A stretch of DNA of 64,000 nt from Alicyclobacillus contaminans DSM 17975 (GCF_000429525.1 NZ_AUCA01000001.1:184807-248806); one strand, 5' to 3'. Counted from the first letter of the stretch, positions 34,376 to 43,776 are shown. The notes: generated from the sequence alone by a model not told the origin. Numbers and translations are program-made.

Positions 34376-34981
34376 ATGAAATTCACGCGAGGCATCGTGT
34401 TCAGTGCACTCTTTGCCGCCCTGTTGGCGGTCTTTAGTCTCATTCAAATTCCCGTTCCCGGCAGTCCGGTGCCCGTGGTGCTCGAGAACATTGTACCCAT
34501 GTTGGCCGGCGCCCTGCTCGGCCCCGGCTATGGCTTTCTCAGCATCGTCCTGGTCATCGTTCTGACCCTGCTCGGCGTTCCCATGATTGACGGGCAAGGC
34601 GGCGTCGGTCACTTGTTCGGGCCGACCGGCGGCTACATCTGGGCCTGGCCGTTCAATGCGTTGTTGACGGGGTGGGTGCTCAAGGCGGTGAAGACGGAGC
34701 GGATGGTGCTGCGCTCGGTACTCACCTTCGTGGTGATTGAGGTGTTTGGCGGGCTCGCCTGTTATCTCCTCGGCGTTCCCTGGTTGGCAGCGAAGACGCA
34801 TATGAGCCTTGGCAAAGCCATGGTGCTGGGCTGCTATCCCTACCTGTTTGGCGATACCCTGAAGGCGTTGGTCGCCACCATCATCACCGTGGCCGTGCGT
34901 CGGGTCTATCCGGAAGGCGTCGTAGCGCCGGCCCGCCAGCGTATTGTCGCGCTGGACAAGGGGTCCGAGGCCACGTCCTGA
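34376..34981 (+). CDS. bioY: Biotin transporter substrate-specificity component BioY
   Basis: 201-residue S-component of the biotin ECF transporter, with six membrane helices. The SIVLVIVLTLLGVPMIDGQGGVGHLFGPTGGYIWAWPF region (shown in parts: VGHLFGPTGGY and IWAWPF) is the family's most conserved part, and CYPYLFGDTLKA precedes the last helix. ATG 34376 lies 20 bp after the BirA site. Divergent ecf genes supply the energy module. Confidence 0.95.
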   Translation: MKFTRGIVFSALFAALLAVFSLIQIPVPGSPVPVVLENIVPMLAGALLGPGYGFLSIVLVIVLTLLGVPMIDGQGGVGHLFGPTGGYIWAWPFNALLTGWVLKAVKTERMVLRSVLTFVVIEVFGGLACYLLGVPWLAAKTHMSLGKAMVLGCYPYLFGDTLKALVATIITVAVRRVYPEGVVAPARQRIVALDKGSEATS

Positions 34982-35049
34982 CGCATAAGCGCGCCGGGTT
35001 TCGGAGACATTGATTGTCGAACTCGGATTTTTCCAGGGAGGTCGACAAC

Positions 35050-35298
35050 GTGAAACCTGTCGCTGTGGAGCGCGGACTGGAACCGGTGAGACAATACCTG
35101 CAACAGCAGGGATGCCATGTGGTGGATGTGGTCAACGACGGCAGCGCCGTCGCGCAACAGGCCGCTTGCATGTGCATAACGGGGGGAGACAAAGACGTCA
35201 TGGGCATGGAGGACGTCATCGCCGACATCCCCGTGGTGAACTGCGACGGCCTGTCTCCGGAGCAAGTGTATCAACGGGTGAAGAACTACATTCAGTGA
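35050..35298 (+). CDS. ykuS: YkuS family protein (UPF0180)
   Basis: 82-residue protein of the YkuS family: VERGLEPVRQYL near the start, CMCITGGDKDVMGMEDV in the centre and LSPEQVYQRVKNYI at the end. The GTG at 35050 has GGGAGG upstream; an upstream start at 35014 lies before that site and is less likely. Function unknown. A terminator follows. Confidence 0.85.
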   Translation: MKPVAVERGLEPVRQYLQQQGCHVVDVVNDGSAVAQQAACMCITGGDKDVMGMEDVIADIPVVNCDGLSPEQVYQRVKNYIQ

Positions 35299-35340
35299 CC
35301 GCAGGCGGACGTCGGCACCACCTGGCGGTCCCGACATGAG

Positions 35341-35371
35341 CCGGTGGACGAGCGGATCCACCGGTTCTTTT
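35341..35371 (+). terminator. Intrinsic terminator after ykuS
   Basis: CCGGTGGA (35341-35348) pairs with TCCACCGG (35357-35364), followed by TTCTTTT. Confidence 0.8.
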
Positions 35372-35501
35372 CGTGAGAGCGCGGCCGGCCACGACGGGAC
35401 GATGCGGTGCAATTCGGCGACCGGACGAAAGGGAAATGACGTCATTCCGCAACCGGTCGTGGTACACTGAGGGCAGAGCCATCACGGAAGGAGTCCGAGC
35501 C

Positions 35502-36203
35502 GTGAAAATTGTCTGCTTCGGCGATAGCGTGACTCGTGGGGTATCCTGTGCCAACGGACGGCTGCGCATCCTGCGCAACCACTATCCGGCGCAATTGCAG
35601 GCTCTGCTCGGTGAGCGGGCAACCGTCGTCAACGCGGGAGTGTTCAATGACAATTCCCGCAAGATGGCGGCGCGCATGGAGGCGGATGTGCTGTCGCATC
35701 AGCCCGACTGCGTGGTCATCGGCGTGGGCGGCAACGACTGTGATTTTCGCTGGGCGGAAGTCGCCGAACGCCCCGACGCCGACCATGAACCCGTCGTGCC
35801 GTTGGCCGAATACCTGAAACACCTGACGAACATGCTCACCACCTTGCGCACTCGCGGAATCGTCCCGCTGTTGCTCAACCTCATTCCCCTGCAACCCGTT
35901 CGTTACTACCACACCATCTCCGAGAAGCACGGGACTGCCATCGCGCATTGGATTGCGCGGTGCGGCGGAATTCACTATTGGCACAGTCAATACAACCGAG
36001 CACTGCAGGAACTGGCTGAAGCACTGGAGGTTCGCTGGGTCAATGTCCGATCCGCGTTCAAGCGCAGCGGGCCGCTGGACGAACTGCTCAGTGACGACGG
36101 TATTCATCCCACCGAGATCGGCTACACCGTGCTCAGTCGCGCAGTGCACGCCGCGCTGCAACAGTTGTCCCAAGCGCCCGGCGCACTGTCTAGGGCACAC
36201 TGA
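35502..36203 (+). CDS. SGNH/GDSL-family esterase
   Basis: 233-residue SGNH hydrolase. Block I is CFGDSVTRG (catalytic Ser near residue 8), block III IGVGGNDCDF, and block V DDGIHPTEIGY (catalytic Asp/His). Such enzymes are esterases or lipases acting on acyl or acetyl groups. No signal peptide, so cytoplasmic. GTG 35502 follows GGAAGGAG. Upstream start codons in frame lack these features. Confidence 0.9.
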   Translation: MKIVCFGDSVTRGVSCANGRLRILRNHYPAQLQALLGERATVVNAGVFNDNSRKMAARMEADVLSHQPDCVVIGVGGNDCDFRWAEVAERPDADHEPVVPLAEYLKHLTNMLTTLRTRGIVPLLLNLIPLQPVRYYHTISEKHGTAIAHWIARCGGIHYWHSQYNRALQELAEALEVRWVNVRSAFKRSGPLDELLSDDGIHPTEIGYTVLSRAVHAALQQLSQAPGALSRAH

Positions 36204-36221
36204 AGCAAAGGAGTGACTTGC

Positions 36222-36983
36222 ATGCAGCAGGCCATCGCCCTGGTCCATCAGGGACTCACCCTGCGTGGAATGGAACACATTCCGGACGGCGCGTCAACAC
36301 CGGTCCCGGCGGCCATTCTGTTTCACGGGTTCACCGGCACCAAACTGGAACCGCACCGTATGTTTCTGAAGATTTCGCGGGCTCTGGAGCAGCGGGGCAT
36401 TGCGAGTTTTCGCTTTGATTTCTCAGGGAGCGGGGAGAGCGATGGCGACTTCGAGCAGATGACGCTCTCGGGCGAAGTCGCCGAAGCGAACGCCATTCTG
36501 GATTACGTGCTCGCCCATCCGCAGGTCAACCCGCGCTCGGTCAGCCTGATTGGCCTCAGCATGGGTGGGCTGGTCGCCACCCTCGTCTCCGCCCGCCGTC
36601 CGCAGGACATCGCCCGCTTGGTGTTGTTGGCACCCGCTGGCAGCATGCCGGAGTTCGTCCGCCAAATGGCTGCTTCTCCGGGGGTGGATGTCTCGCGCGG
36701 TGTATTTGATCACGGCGGGAACCTCGTGGGTCTCGCGTTTGCCGAGGACATCATGACGGTGGAACCGTTTGAGCAGGCCAAAGGCTACCCGGGGCCGGTG
36801 CTGTTGGTGCACGGCACCGCCGATGAAACGATTCCCTGTACGGTCTCCGGGCGATACCGCGCGGAGGTGTACGGGGATCAGGCGGAACTGCACCTCATTG
36901 ACGGGGCGGATCACACGTTCAACCGGTACGAGTGGGAGCAGGAACTGATTCAGGCGGTGACGTCATTTCTGGCGCGGGCGTGA
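36222..36983 (+). CDS. Alpha/beta hydrolase (prolyl-oligopeptidase-like esterase)
   Basis: 253-residue alpha/beta-fold hydrolase. HGFTGTKLEPHRMF is the oxyanion region, SGSGESDGDF a conserved loop, and the nucleophile elbow is GLSMGG (Ser near 112). Asp in HGTADETIP and His in GADHTFNR complete the triad. The pattern is that of cinnamoyl-esterase or acyl-peptidase-like proteins of Firmicutes. ATG 36222 follows AAAGGAG; it starts 18 bp after the SGNH gene and is likely in its operon. Confidence 0.88.
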   Translation: MQQAIALVHQGLTLRGMEHIPDGASTPVPAAILFHGFTGTKLEPHRMFLKISRALEQRGIASFRFDFSGSGESDGDFEQMTLSGEVAEANAILDYVLAHPQVNPRSVSLIGLSMGGLVATLVSARRPQDIARLVLLAPAGSMPEFVRQMAASPGVDVSRGVFDHGGNLVGLAFAEDIMTVEPFEQAKGYPGPVLLVHGTADETIPCTVSGRYRAEVYGDQAELHLIDGADHTFNRYEWEQELIQAVTSFLARA

Positions 36984-37034
36984 GGCCGGCACCCGTATGG
37001 CACCGGCCACACCATCTGGTTGCTCGGTTGGTGG

Positions 37035-37556
37035 TCAGGGTACGTCTTGGTGCACCGCGCGCCCGGACAAAAGCTGTAGTGTGTGCGGCAGCACGGGCAG
37101 CACCACCTCAAGGCATTCCTTGACTGCCTTCGGACTGCCGGGCAGATTGACAATCAGCGTGTGATTTCGGATACCGGCCACCTGTCTCGACAGCATCGCG
37201 TGCGGGGTGTGTTGAAGGCTGGCCGAGCGCATCGCTTCGGCCATTCCGGGCAGCACCTGTTCCACAACATCGAGGGTGGCTTCCGGCGTGACGTCTCGCG
37301 GACCGATGCCGGTGCCCCCGGTGGTGAAGACGGCGGCGACGTTCGGGTTGGTGCACAGCCGCCGCAGCGCTGCAGCGATGACCAGCCGTTCGTCGGGGAC
37401 CACGAGCCGCGGCGCCACCTCAAAGCCGGCTTCGCGGAGCCTGGCTTCGAGGACGTCTCCGCTTTCGTCCACGCGTCGGGTGCCGAGGTGTGCACTGTCG
37501 CTGATGGTGATGACTGTGACTGCGCCGGGGCGATGGGTGGATGCGCTGGATGTCAT
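37035..37556 (-). CDS. Molybdopterin adenylyltransferase family protein (MogA/MoaB)
   Basis: 173-residue MoCF-fold protein. TISDSAHLGTR, FTTGGTGIGPRDVTPEAT and VNLPGSPKAVKECLE are the hallmarks; GGTGIGPRDVT binds molybdopterin. It adenylylates molybdopterin before molybdate insertion. ATG 37556 follows GAAGGAGAG. It stands alone; other moa/moe genes are not in the window. It is downstream of the HTH-TPR regulator on the same strand, with a 44-bp gap. Confidence 0.9.
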   Translation of the reverse strand: MTSSASTHRPGAVTVITISDSAHLGTRRVDESGDVLEARLREAGFEVAPRLVVPDERLVIAAALRRLCTNPNVAAVFTTGGTGIGPRDVTPEATLDVVEQVLPGMAEAMRSASLQHTPHAMLSRQVAGIRNHTLIVNLPGSPKAVKECLEVVLPVLPHTLQLLSGRAVHQDVP

Positions 37557-37600
37557 GTCTGTCTCTCTCCTTCTCATTCGTCGGTGAGGGCCGCGCACGC

Positions 37601-38914
37601 TCACTCCTCCAATTGGGCGAGGACCTGCAGGAATTTCCTGTACACCGACTTGGTGGTCATGACTTCGCGATATGCTTGAAGCGCCGCCCGTTGGTAGTGC
37701 GCCGCTTCTCCTGTGTATTGCATGCGGCGATATAAAATGGCGAGCAACTCGGCCGCGATGGCCCGCTCCAGGTTTCTTGATGTGTTCAAGGTGCCTTCAT
37801 ACGCCTTCTGCGCGTACTGCAACTGCACCTCCGGGTCCTCCTCGTGCACGGCCACCATCAGGCGCGTCTGCGCGACCACCTGGGCGTCGTTGGTGCGCTC
37901 CGCTGCGGTCATGGCGCGGTGCGCGTCCTGCCGGGCCAATGCCATGTTTCCATCCTGAATGTGCAGTTCGTGCCGCGCGATGTTGAGCGCGCAGTCGTTG
38001 CGCTCGTCGTACGCGAGTTCCAGGGATTGCTCGGTGCGCTGGACCCAAATCTGCGCCTCGTCGTGATCCTTCAGTCGTGCGTGGAGGATGGCCAATGTCG
38101 CCTCGATGCGTCCTTTGTCCACATCCGACATTCCCCACTTTTCCGCCATCTCATAGCACCGAAGCAATGTGTCCCGCGCATCGGACAACTGGTCGACCCG
38201 GACTTGAATGGTGCCGAGCAGCCCCAACGCCTTTGCGTAGCGCGGAAAATCGAGAATGCGATGGAAGATGTCCATGGCCATCTTCGCGTAGTACATCGCC
38301 AGTCCCTGCTCGTGCGTTTCGGTATACAGATAGCCCAGGTTGTACATCAATCGTCCGCGAACCTCGTCGGACAACGCGTCCGACTGACGTTCTGCGCTGC
38401 GCAGAAAGGTTTCCGCCTCCGCGTACGCTCCCAGATGCAGATGGCAGCTGCCGAGGAGGTAGCAGGCTTCCGCGTGGAGGGCGGGGATGTTCGCGAGGTG
38501 GGCGTGAATGAGGCCCGCCAACTCCAAGACTATTTCGAATTGATGATTCATATAGTAGTGGTAACAGAGGTGAATTGCCACCTGGCCGTGAATCTTCTGC
38601 CACCGTGCGCGGCGCGTCCGCAGCATTTCGAGCAGAATCGCGTGGTTGCTGGCGGATAGATCGGCCACCGTGGGTTGGCCTGACTCCAGTAACGGGACAT
38701 ATTCCGCCAGCACGGGTTCATCGAGACGCTCTGCCAACTTCGCCAGCACGTCGGCCGGAGGAAGTTGTTTGCCGCTTTCTATCAGGCTGATCATGGATTG
38801 GCTGCCGAGTCCGTGACCCACTTCGCTCTGGGACAGGTGCTTCCGCATGCGGGCCGCGCGAACGCGGTAGCCGATGATGAGTGCAAACAACTCGCGCTCC
38901 GTCTCAAACGCCAT
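37601..38914 (-). CDS. HTH-TPR transcriptional regulator, RNPP-like (candidate peptide receptor)
   Basis: 437-residue regulator with an N-terminal Xre-type HTH (about 14-70: RVRAARMRKHLSQSEVG, then LIESGKQLPP) followed by a long array of tetratricopeptide helices (about 95-430; for example LGYLYTETHEQGLAMYYAK and LGTIQVRVDQLSDARDTLL). The size and layout match RNPP regulators such as NprR, which bind short imported peptides through the TPRs. A tiny exported-peptide gene starts 44 bp away on the other strand, and a secreted metalloprotease follows it. ATG 38914 follows GGAGGC. Ligand not known. Confidence 0.85.
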   Translation of the reverse strand: MAFETERELFALIIGYRVRAARMRKHLSQSEVGHGLGSQSMISLIESGKQLPPADVLAKLAERLDEPVLAEYVPLLESGQPTVADLSASNHAILLEMLRTRRARWQKIHGQVAIHLCYHYYMNHQFEIVLELAGLIHAHLANIPALHAEACYLLGSCHLHLGAYAEAETFLRSAERQSDALSDEVRGRLMYNLGYLYTETHEQGLAMYYAKMAMDIFHRILDFPRYAKALGLLGTIQVRVDQLSDARDTLLRCYEMAEKWGMSDVDKGRIEATLAILHARLKDHDEAQIWVQRTEQSLELAYDERNDCALNIARHELHIQDGNMALARQDAHRAMTAAERTNDAQVVAQTRLMVAVHEEDPEVQLQYAQKAYEGTLNTSRNLERAIAAELLAILYRRMQYTGEAAHYQRAALQAYREVMTTKSVYRKFLQVLAQLEE

Positions 38915-38958
38915 GGATGGTGTCGCCTCCAGTTCACGATGTTGAAAGGATGGTCGTC

Positions 38959-39093
38959 ATGCTGCAACGGATCAAACACATCGTCGGCGTCTGCGCGTGT
39001 CTCGCTCTGTTGTCCACTCCGCTGGTGATAACGGGGAACTTTTCTTTCGGGCCGCTTCCGCCAACTCCGATGACGGTCCATCAAACGGTGTGA
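38959..39093 (+). CDS. Small exported peptide, candidate signalling pheromone precursor
   Basis: 44-residue ORF: basic start MLQRIKH, hydrophobic core IVGVCACLALLSTPLV, then a short exterior part GNFSFGPLPPTPMTVHQTV. The layout is that of Phr/NprX-type precursors, 40-45 aa, with the active peptide at the C-terminus. ATG 38959 has AAAGGA eight bases before; ATG 38950 is an alternative. No clear promoter is seen in the 44 bp up to the divergent regulator. The gene is unlikely to be a remnant since the frame, RBS and signal peptide agree, but no homologue is known to me. Confidence 0.6.
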   Translation: MLQRIKHIVGVCACLALLSTPLVITGNFSFGPLPPTPMTVHQTV

Positions 39094-39109
39094 GCAAGCC
39101 ATCGCGCTG

Positions 39110-39139
39110 ACTGCACCTCCGCGCCGCTGGGGGTGCAGT
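39110..39139 (+). terminator. Hairpin after the small peptide gene; remainder of gap
   Basis: ACTGCACC (39110-39117) pairs with GGTGCAGT (39132-39139), followed by TGATTTGT. The rest of the 325-bp gap up to 39419 holds the leader of the secreted protease gene, whose AGGAAGCAG ribosome-binding site is near 39410; I see no other gene or clear promoter there. Confidence 0.45.
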
Positions 39140-39418
39140 TGATTTGTACGGGCGTCCGGGGCTGTGGGGGAACCCGTGCAAAGGGTAGACCCTGCAGCCG
39201 GTGAGTCGTCCACGTTTGGGGATCCATTCTCGGTGCATGCATCGGTTCCTGCCGACCGCCGTCAATCGACAGAAGGATCGTTGCTTCGACAGGCCGATGG
39301 CCCGATTTTTTCATCATATTCTCATCTGCCGCCGTAGGACTTTGGTTGTCCAGCGTGGAATTTGTTTGTATCCGATTCGACATCATCCGCGCATGTGGAC
39401 ATCACCTGGAGGAAGCAG

Positions 39419-41935
39419 ATGAAGCATTGGACGACGCGAGTGGCATTGGCCGTGGGGCTGGTTGGCGCATGGAGTGTGGCGGGCGAGTTCGGGATGGCAA
39501 CGTCCGCCCTGGCCGCCACGTCGACCATGAGGTCGGGCCCGGTTTATATCAACGGACATATGTGGAAAAATGTTCCTTACGTGGTGGCGAACAACACCAC
39601 CTTCTTTGGCATTTGGTATCTTCAGCAGCTTCTTTCATCCTATGGCATTGCGTCTCAATGGGATGGCCGAACCCTGTCTATCCAAGGGGTGCCTCGCATT
39701 CAAGGCACCGCAACGTATACCGTTGGGGGACAGCAAAAGAGCAGTTCCATCTTGACCTGGAATGGGGCGACCTATGTCGACGTCTCGACCCTGGCCGCAG
39801 CGGGCAGCGGCCAGCTGCAGTACAGCTCGAGCACAAACACGCTGGCCGTGAATTGGCCGACTTCGCAGAACGACGTTGCACCCGTGGTGCGCATTTCTCC
39901 ATCAGGGAACGCGTCGAGTGCGTCGGCGCCTCGACTCAGCACGACGCGTCCGGCATCCAGCGCCGTATCGATGTCAACAGGCTATGTTCGGGAGGCCGGC
40001 ACCCTCTGGAAGTCGGTGCCGATTCTGCGCCGAGACGGCACCACGTTTTTCGGTGTCTGGTATCTCCAGCAATTTTTATCGCAGCACGGCATTCAAGCTT
40101 CGTGGAACGGAGTCTCCTTGAGCATTCAACAATTCCCCCAGATTGTGAGCGGCGCGAAACTGACGCTGGCCGGTCGCGCGGCAAGCACGTCGCTGATTCA
40201 GTGGGCGAACGCATGGTATGCGCCGGTGTCCGCGTTGCAGGCGGCGGGGATGACCGTTGTCACCAACGGCACCCAGAGTGTGACGGCGACGCTGCCCACG
40301 CCCACCGCATCCACCGTTCAAGGGGAGATTTTGGATGCGAACAATCAGCCCGTCGCGGGGAAGGTCGCCATCGAGGACGCCCTGGGCCTGGTGCACGTGG
40401 TGGATACGGACGCCAGCGGCCAGTTTGTGACCCAACTGTCGGGTGGAGGGTATCTGATTGGCGCTGAAACAGCCAACGATGGCTGGGTCAGTCAGGCGCT
40501 GGCGCTCGCCGGTGGGAGTCCGCTGACCGCCACCACCGTGCAGCGGATGAGTCAAATTCAGGGGACGCTCCAGTTCTCGGGAACGCCGTACGGCATTTCC
40601 CAGGTGTCGGTGCGCAACGTGATCACCCACGCCCACTATTACGCCACGCCGACCGCCAATCATACGTTTCAACTGACGGTGCCTGCGGGGGCGTACGAAG
40701 TCTATGCGGTCGTGCCGAGCGGCAGTCAGGACGTTCTGTACTTGCTGCAGCCGTTCGTGACCACGGGCGACATAACGCAGCTCAGCGTGTCCGTTCCGGC
40801 ACTGCCGAAGGCCAAGTCCGTGCAGACCGCGCACGCTGTGGTGTCCGCAGCGGATAGTGAGGTGACGGCAGGAGATCTGCAATCCGTCGCCAACCTGTTC
40901 GAGCACATCTATCCGTTGGATGTAAACCGGACCGGATTGGCACCCAGCCAAAAGATGAACATCGTCCTGTACGGGACGGCGGACGACTATAAGCAGCACT
41001 TTATTCAGGAAGGTTACTCGTCCGACGAAGCGCAACAAATCGCCGATCAATCCATCGCGACAGAGGAAGGCACCAACACCATCAGCGTGCTCCTGCCGTC
41101 GTACGATTTGACGGATGGGCTCAACATCCTCGCGCACGAGTTCACGCACGCCCTCATTGCGACAGTGTCCAACCAGATTCAAAGCTGGGCGAACGAAGGC
41201 GTTGCGTGGACCGACGGGATCGCCGGCGAGTTGGATGGCAGTCCCGACGAGGTGCTCCAACAAGGTTTGCAATGGTACGAGTGGGTGGACATCGTGGCCC
41301 ACCAGCAGCAGGGGGATTTGCTGCCGCTCGGCGGGGCCGATCCGCTCAGTGGCGACTACAATGTGGAAGACCAAGACTATTTCGCTGTGCAGCAGCTGAT
41401 TGATCAGTTTGGCATGGACAAGTTCATGCAGTACGTGAAGGCCATCGACACGAATCCCAACGCGTTTGCCCAGACCTTTGGGGAAACGTTTGATCAATTC
41501 TCTCAGTCGGTGACGGCCAAACTGCAGGCGTTGGCGAGTCAAGCCAACACCACATTCTCCATGCGGATTCGGGTGCTGCCGAATGGGCCCAGTCAGATTT
41601 ACGTGATCAATCCGTTCGGCAAAACGGTGACCATCACGGGATTGAAGCCGGGTCAGTCGTATACGCTCCAATGCCACAGCGATGGCACTGTCACCGCTCC
41701 GACCGGATTGTCCGTGGCTCCGGGAACGAGTCTGCCCATTGTCTACGGTGGCGATTGGTACGTGGGGGCCGGCATGGGTGGCTCCCTGCCGCGCCAGGAG
41801 TTTGAAGTGGCGTATGAATACGGTCGGCCGTTTTTGGTACAGGCACTGTTGTACGGATCTGACGGGAGTTTGGAACACGCGTATCCGGCCACGGCCGTGC
41901 CGGACGGGGTGCAGCTGACCGGGCTCACCGGCTGA
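39419..41935 (+). CDS. Large secreted gluzincin metallopeptidase with duplicated stalk domains
   Basis: 838-residue secreted protein. A signal peptide (1-33, site near ALA-A) is followed by two copies of a roughly 100-residue domain (about 40-140 and 188-285) with the shared pattern W-K-x-V-P, TTFFGxWYLQQ, GIxxxWxGxxLSIQ, resembling copper-amine-oxidase N-terminal stalk domains. A carboxypeptidase-regulatory-like domain lies near 295-365. The peptidase part has HEFTH at 573-577 with Glu593 in ANEGVAW, a gluzincin (clan MA) zinc site. ATG 39419 follows GGAGGAAGC. Secreted protease near the RNPP pair recalls NprA. Confidence 0.8.
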   Translation: MKHWTTRVALAVGLVGAWSVAGEFGMATSALAATSTMRSGPVYINGHMWKNVPYVVANNTTFFGIWYLQQLLSSYGIASQWDGRTLSIQGVPRIQGTATYTVGGQQKSSSILTWNGATYVDVSTLAAAGSGQLQYSSSTNTLAVNWPTSQNDVAPVVRISPSGNASSASAPRLSTTRPASSAVSMSTGYVREAGTLWKSVPILRRDGTTFFGVWYLQQFLSQHGIQASWNGVSLSIQQFPQIVSGAKLTLAGRAASTSLIQWANAWYAPVSALQAAGMTVVTNGTQSVTATLPTPTASTVQGEILDANNQPVAGKVAIEDALGLVHVVDTDASGQFVTQLSGGGYLIGAETANDGWVSQALALAGGSPLTATTVQRMSQIQGTLQFSGTPYGISQVSVRNVITHAHYYATPTANHTFQLTVPAGAYEVYAVVPSGSQDVLYLLQPFVTTGDITQLSVSVPALPKAKSVQTAHAVVSAADSEVTAGDLQSVANLFEHIYPLDVNRTGLAPSQKMNIVLYGTADDYKQHFIQEGYSSDEAQQIADQSIATEEGTNTISVLLPSYDLTDGLNILAHEFTHALIATVSNQIQSWANEGVAWTDGIAGELDGSPDEVLQQGLQWYEWVDIVAHQQQGDLLPLGGADPLSGDYNVEDQDYFAVQQLIDQFGMDKFMQYVKAIDTNPNAFAQTFGETFDQFSQSVTAKLQALASQANTTFSMRIRVLPNGPSQIYVINPFGKTVTITGLKPGQSYTLQCHSDGTVTAPTGLSVAPGTSLPIVYGGDWYVGAGMGGSLPRQEFEVAYEYGRPFLVQALLYGSDGSLEHAYPATAVPDGVQLTGLTG

Positions 41936-42036
41936 CGCAGGGCCAGATGGTTGGCAAGTATTCAGTGTGGGATTGTATAGGATCCTAAGCTTTGCACGTC
42001 TGTTCGTCGGCAGGCGTTTCCATTTGGGGGGATGGC

Positions 42037-43776
42037 ATGGTGCGAACGTACAACGCGGAAGAACAATACCAACAGTGGCTGGCGTGGCCGGATCATCCGG
42101 CGTCGCTGAAAGAACAGTTGGAAGGGCTTCGAGAGCAGCCGGATACCCTGTTCGACAGCTTTTACCGCAGTCTCAGCTTTGGAACAGGTGGGATGCGAGG
42201 GGTGCTCGGACCGGGGACCAACCGCATGAACATTTACACCGTGCGTCGGGCCACCTACGGGTTCGCGCAATACCTCCGCGCCACGAGCGAAGGCGAGCCA
42301 TCGGTGGTCATTGGCTACGACGGGCGACGGCAATCGGCGGAGTTTGCGCTGGAAGCCGGATTGGTGATGGCAGCGGCGGGGGTGACGGCGTTTGTGTTTC
42401 AGGAACTCTGTCCAACGCCGGAATTGTCCTTCGCCGTTCGGGAATTCGGTGCCAGCGGCGGGATTATGATCACCGCCAGCCACAACCCACCGGAGTACAA
42501 CGGGTATAAGGTGTACAACAAGACGGGGGGACAGATTCTGGACGACGAGGCCTCGGCCATCACGGCGCAGATTGAGCAGGTGGAGGACTGGTTCTCCATT
42601 CCTCGCATGCACCGTGAAGAGGCGGAAGCCGCCGGCCTGCTCCGCTGGGTTTCGGAGTCGTTGGAGCATCGGTACGTTGAGCGCGTGGTGCAGGCGTTGC
42701 AACGCCCAACCGTGTCGGCGGATGCCCGTCGCAACCTCCGCATTGTCTATTCCGCGCTGCACGGTACGGGCAATCGCCCCGTTCTGGCCGTGCTCGAAGC
42801 GGCCGGCTACACGCAGGTGCACACGGTGCAGAGTCAGGCGGAGCCGCATCCGGAGTTTCCCACGGTGGCCAGTCCCAATCCGGAAGAACCGGAAGCGTTC
42901 AGCCAATCCCTCACGGTTGCGCAGCAATGGGCGGCGGATGTGGTGTTTGCGACGGATCCGGACGCGGACAGGGTCGGAGTGGCCGTTCGCAAGGCCGACG
43001 GCGAGTACACGCTGCTCACCGGCAACCAGACGGGAGCCCTGTTGGTCGATTTCTGGCTGGAACAGCTGGCGGCGGAGAGGCGTCTTCCGCATCGAGGCGT
43101 CGTCTTCAAAACGATTGTTACGTCCGAATTCGGAGCGCAGTTGGCGCGTCGCCACAGGGTGGACGTGGAAGATACCCTGACTGGATTCAAATACATTGGC
43201 GCGAAGGCGTCCGAATATGAGCGGACCGGGGAAAAAACGTTTCTGTTCGGGTACGAAGAGAGTTATGGATATTTGGCGGCGCCTCTCGTCCGCGACAAGG
43301 ACGCCGTGCAGATCTGCCTTCTGTTGGCGGAAATGGCCGCGTTCTACAAGGAACGGGGACAAAATCTGTTGGACGTGTTGGAACAACGCTACAAAACCGT
43401 CGGGTTCTTCGCAGAGCGTCTGTTCAGCAAGACGCTGCCCGGAGCGGACGGTATGTCGCGCATGGCCGCGCTGATGCAACAACTTCGCGCCGACGGAATT
43501 CGGGTGGATGGACTGCAGCTCGCCGCCGTGGAGGATTATTGGCTGCGGGAAAAGCGGTGGGTGAACGTGGCGGCGTCCTCATCGGAACCGCTGTCCCTGC
43601 CGAAAGCCGATGTTCTCAAGTTCATCTTCACCAACGGCAGTTGGTTGGCCGTGCGCCCCTCGGGCACCGAGCCGAAAATGAAAGTGTACGTGGGCGCGCG
43701 CGGAGAAACCCGCGCGGACTGTGACGATGTGCTGCATCGCCTGAGCACCGCCGCAAACGCCATTTTGAGCAGCTAG
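42037..43776 (+). CDS. pgcA: Phosphoglucomutase/phosphomannomutase (PgcA type)
   Basis: 579-residue alpha-D-phosphohexomutase interconverting glucose-1-phosphate and glucose-6-phosphate. The phosphoserine loop is TASHNP (146-151, Ser148), the Mg2+ loop DPDADR (307-312), the sugar-binding GYEESYG and phosphate-binding RPSGTEPK near the C-terminus. Length fits Bacillus PgcA, which supplies UDP-glucose for glycolipid and teichoic-acid anchors. ATG 42037 follows GGGGGG. Confidence 0.95.
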   Translation: MVRTYNAEEQYQQWLAWPDHPASLKEQLEGLREQPDTLFDSFYRSLSFGTGGMRGVLGPGTNRMNIYTVRRATYGFAQYLRATSEGEPSVVIGYDGRRQSAEFALEAGLVMAAAGVTAFVFQELCPTPELSFAVREFGASGGIMITASHNPPEYNGYKVYNKTGGQILDDEASAITAQIEQVEDWFSIPRMHREEAEAAGLLRWVSESLEHRYVERVVQALQRPTVSADARRNLRIVYSALHGTGNRPVLAVLEAAGYTQVHTVQSQAEPHPEFPTVASPNPEEPEAFSQSLTVAQQWAADVVFATDPDADRVGVAVRKADGEYTLLTGNQTGALLVDFWLEQLAAERRLPHRGVVFKTIVTSEFGAQLARRHRVDVEDTLTGFKYIGAKASEYERTGEKTFLFGYEESYGYLAAPLVRDKDAVQICLLLAEMAAFYKERGQNLLDVLEQRYKTVGFFAERLFSKTLPGADGMSRMAALMQQLRADGIRVDGLQLAAVEDYWLREKRWVNVAASSSEPLSLPKADVLKFIFTNGSWLAVRPSGTEPKMKVYVGARGETRADCDDVLHRLSTAANAILSS

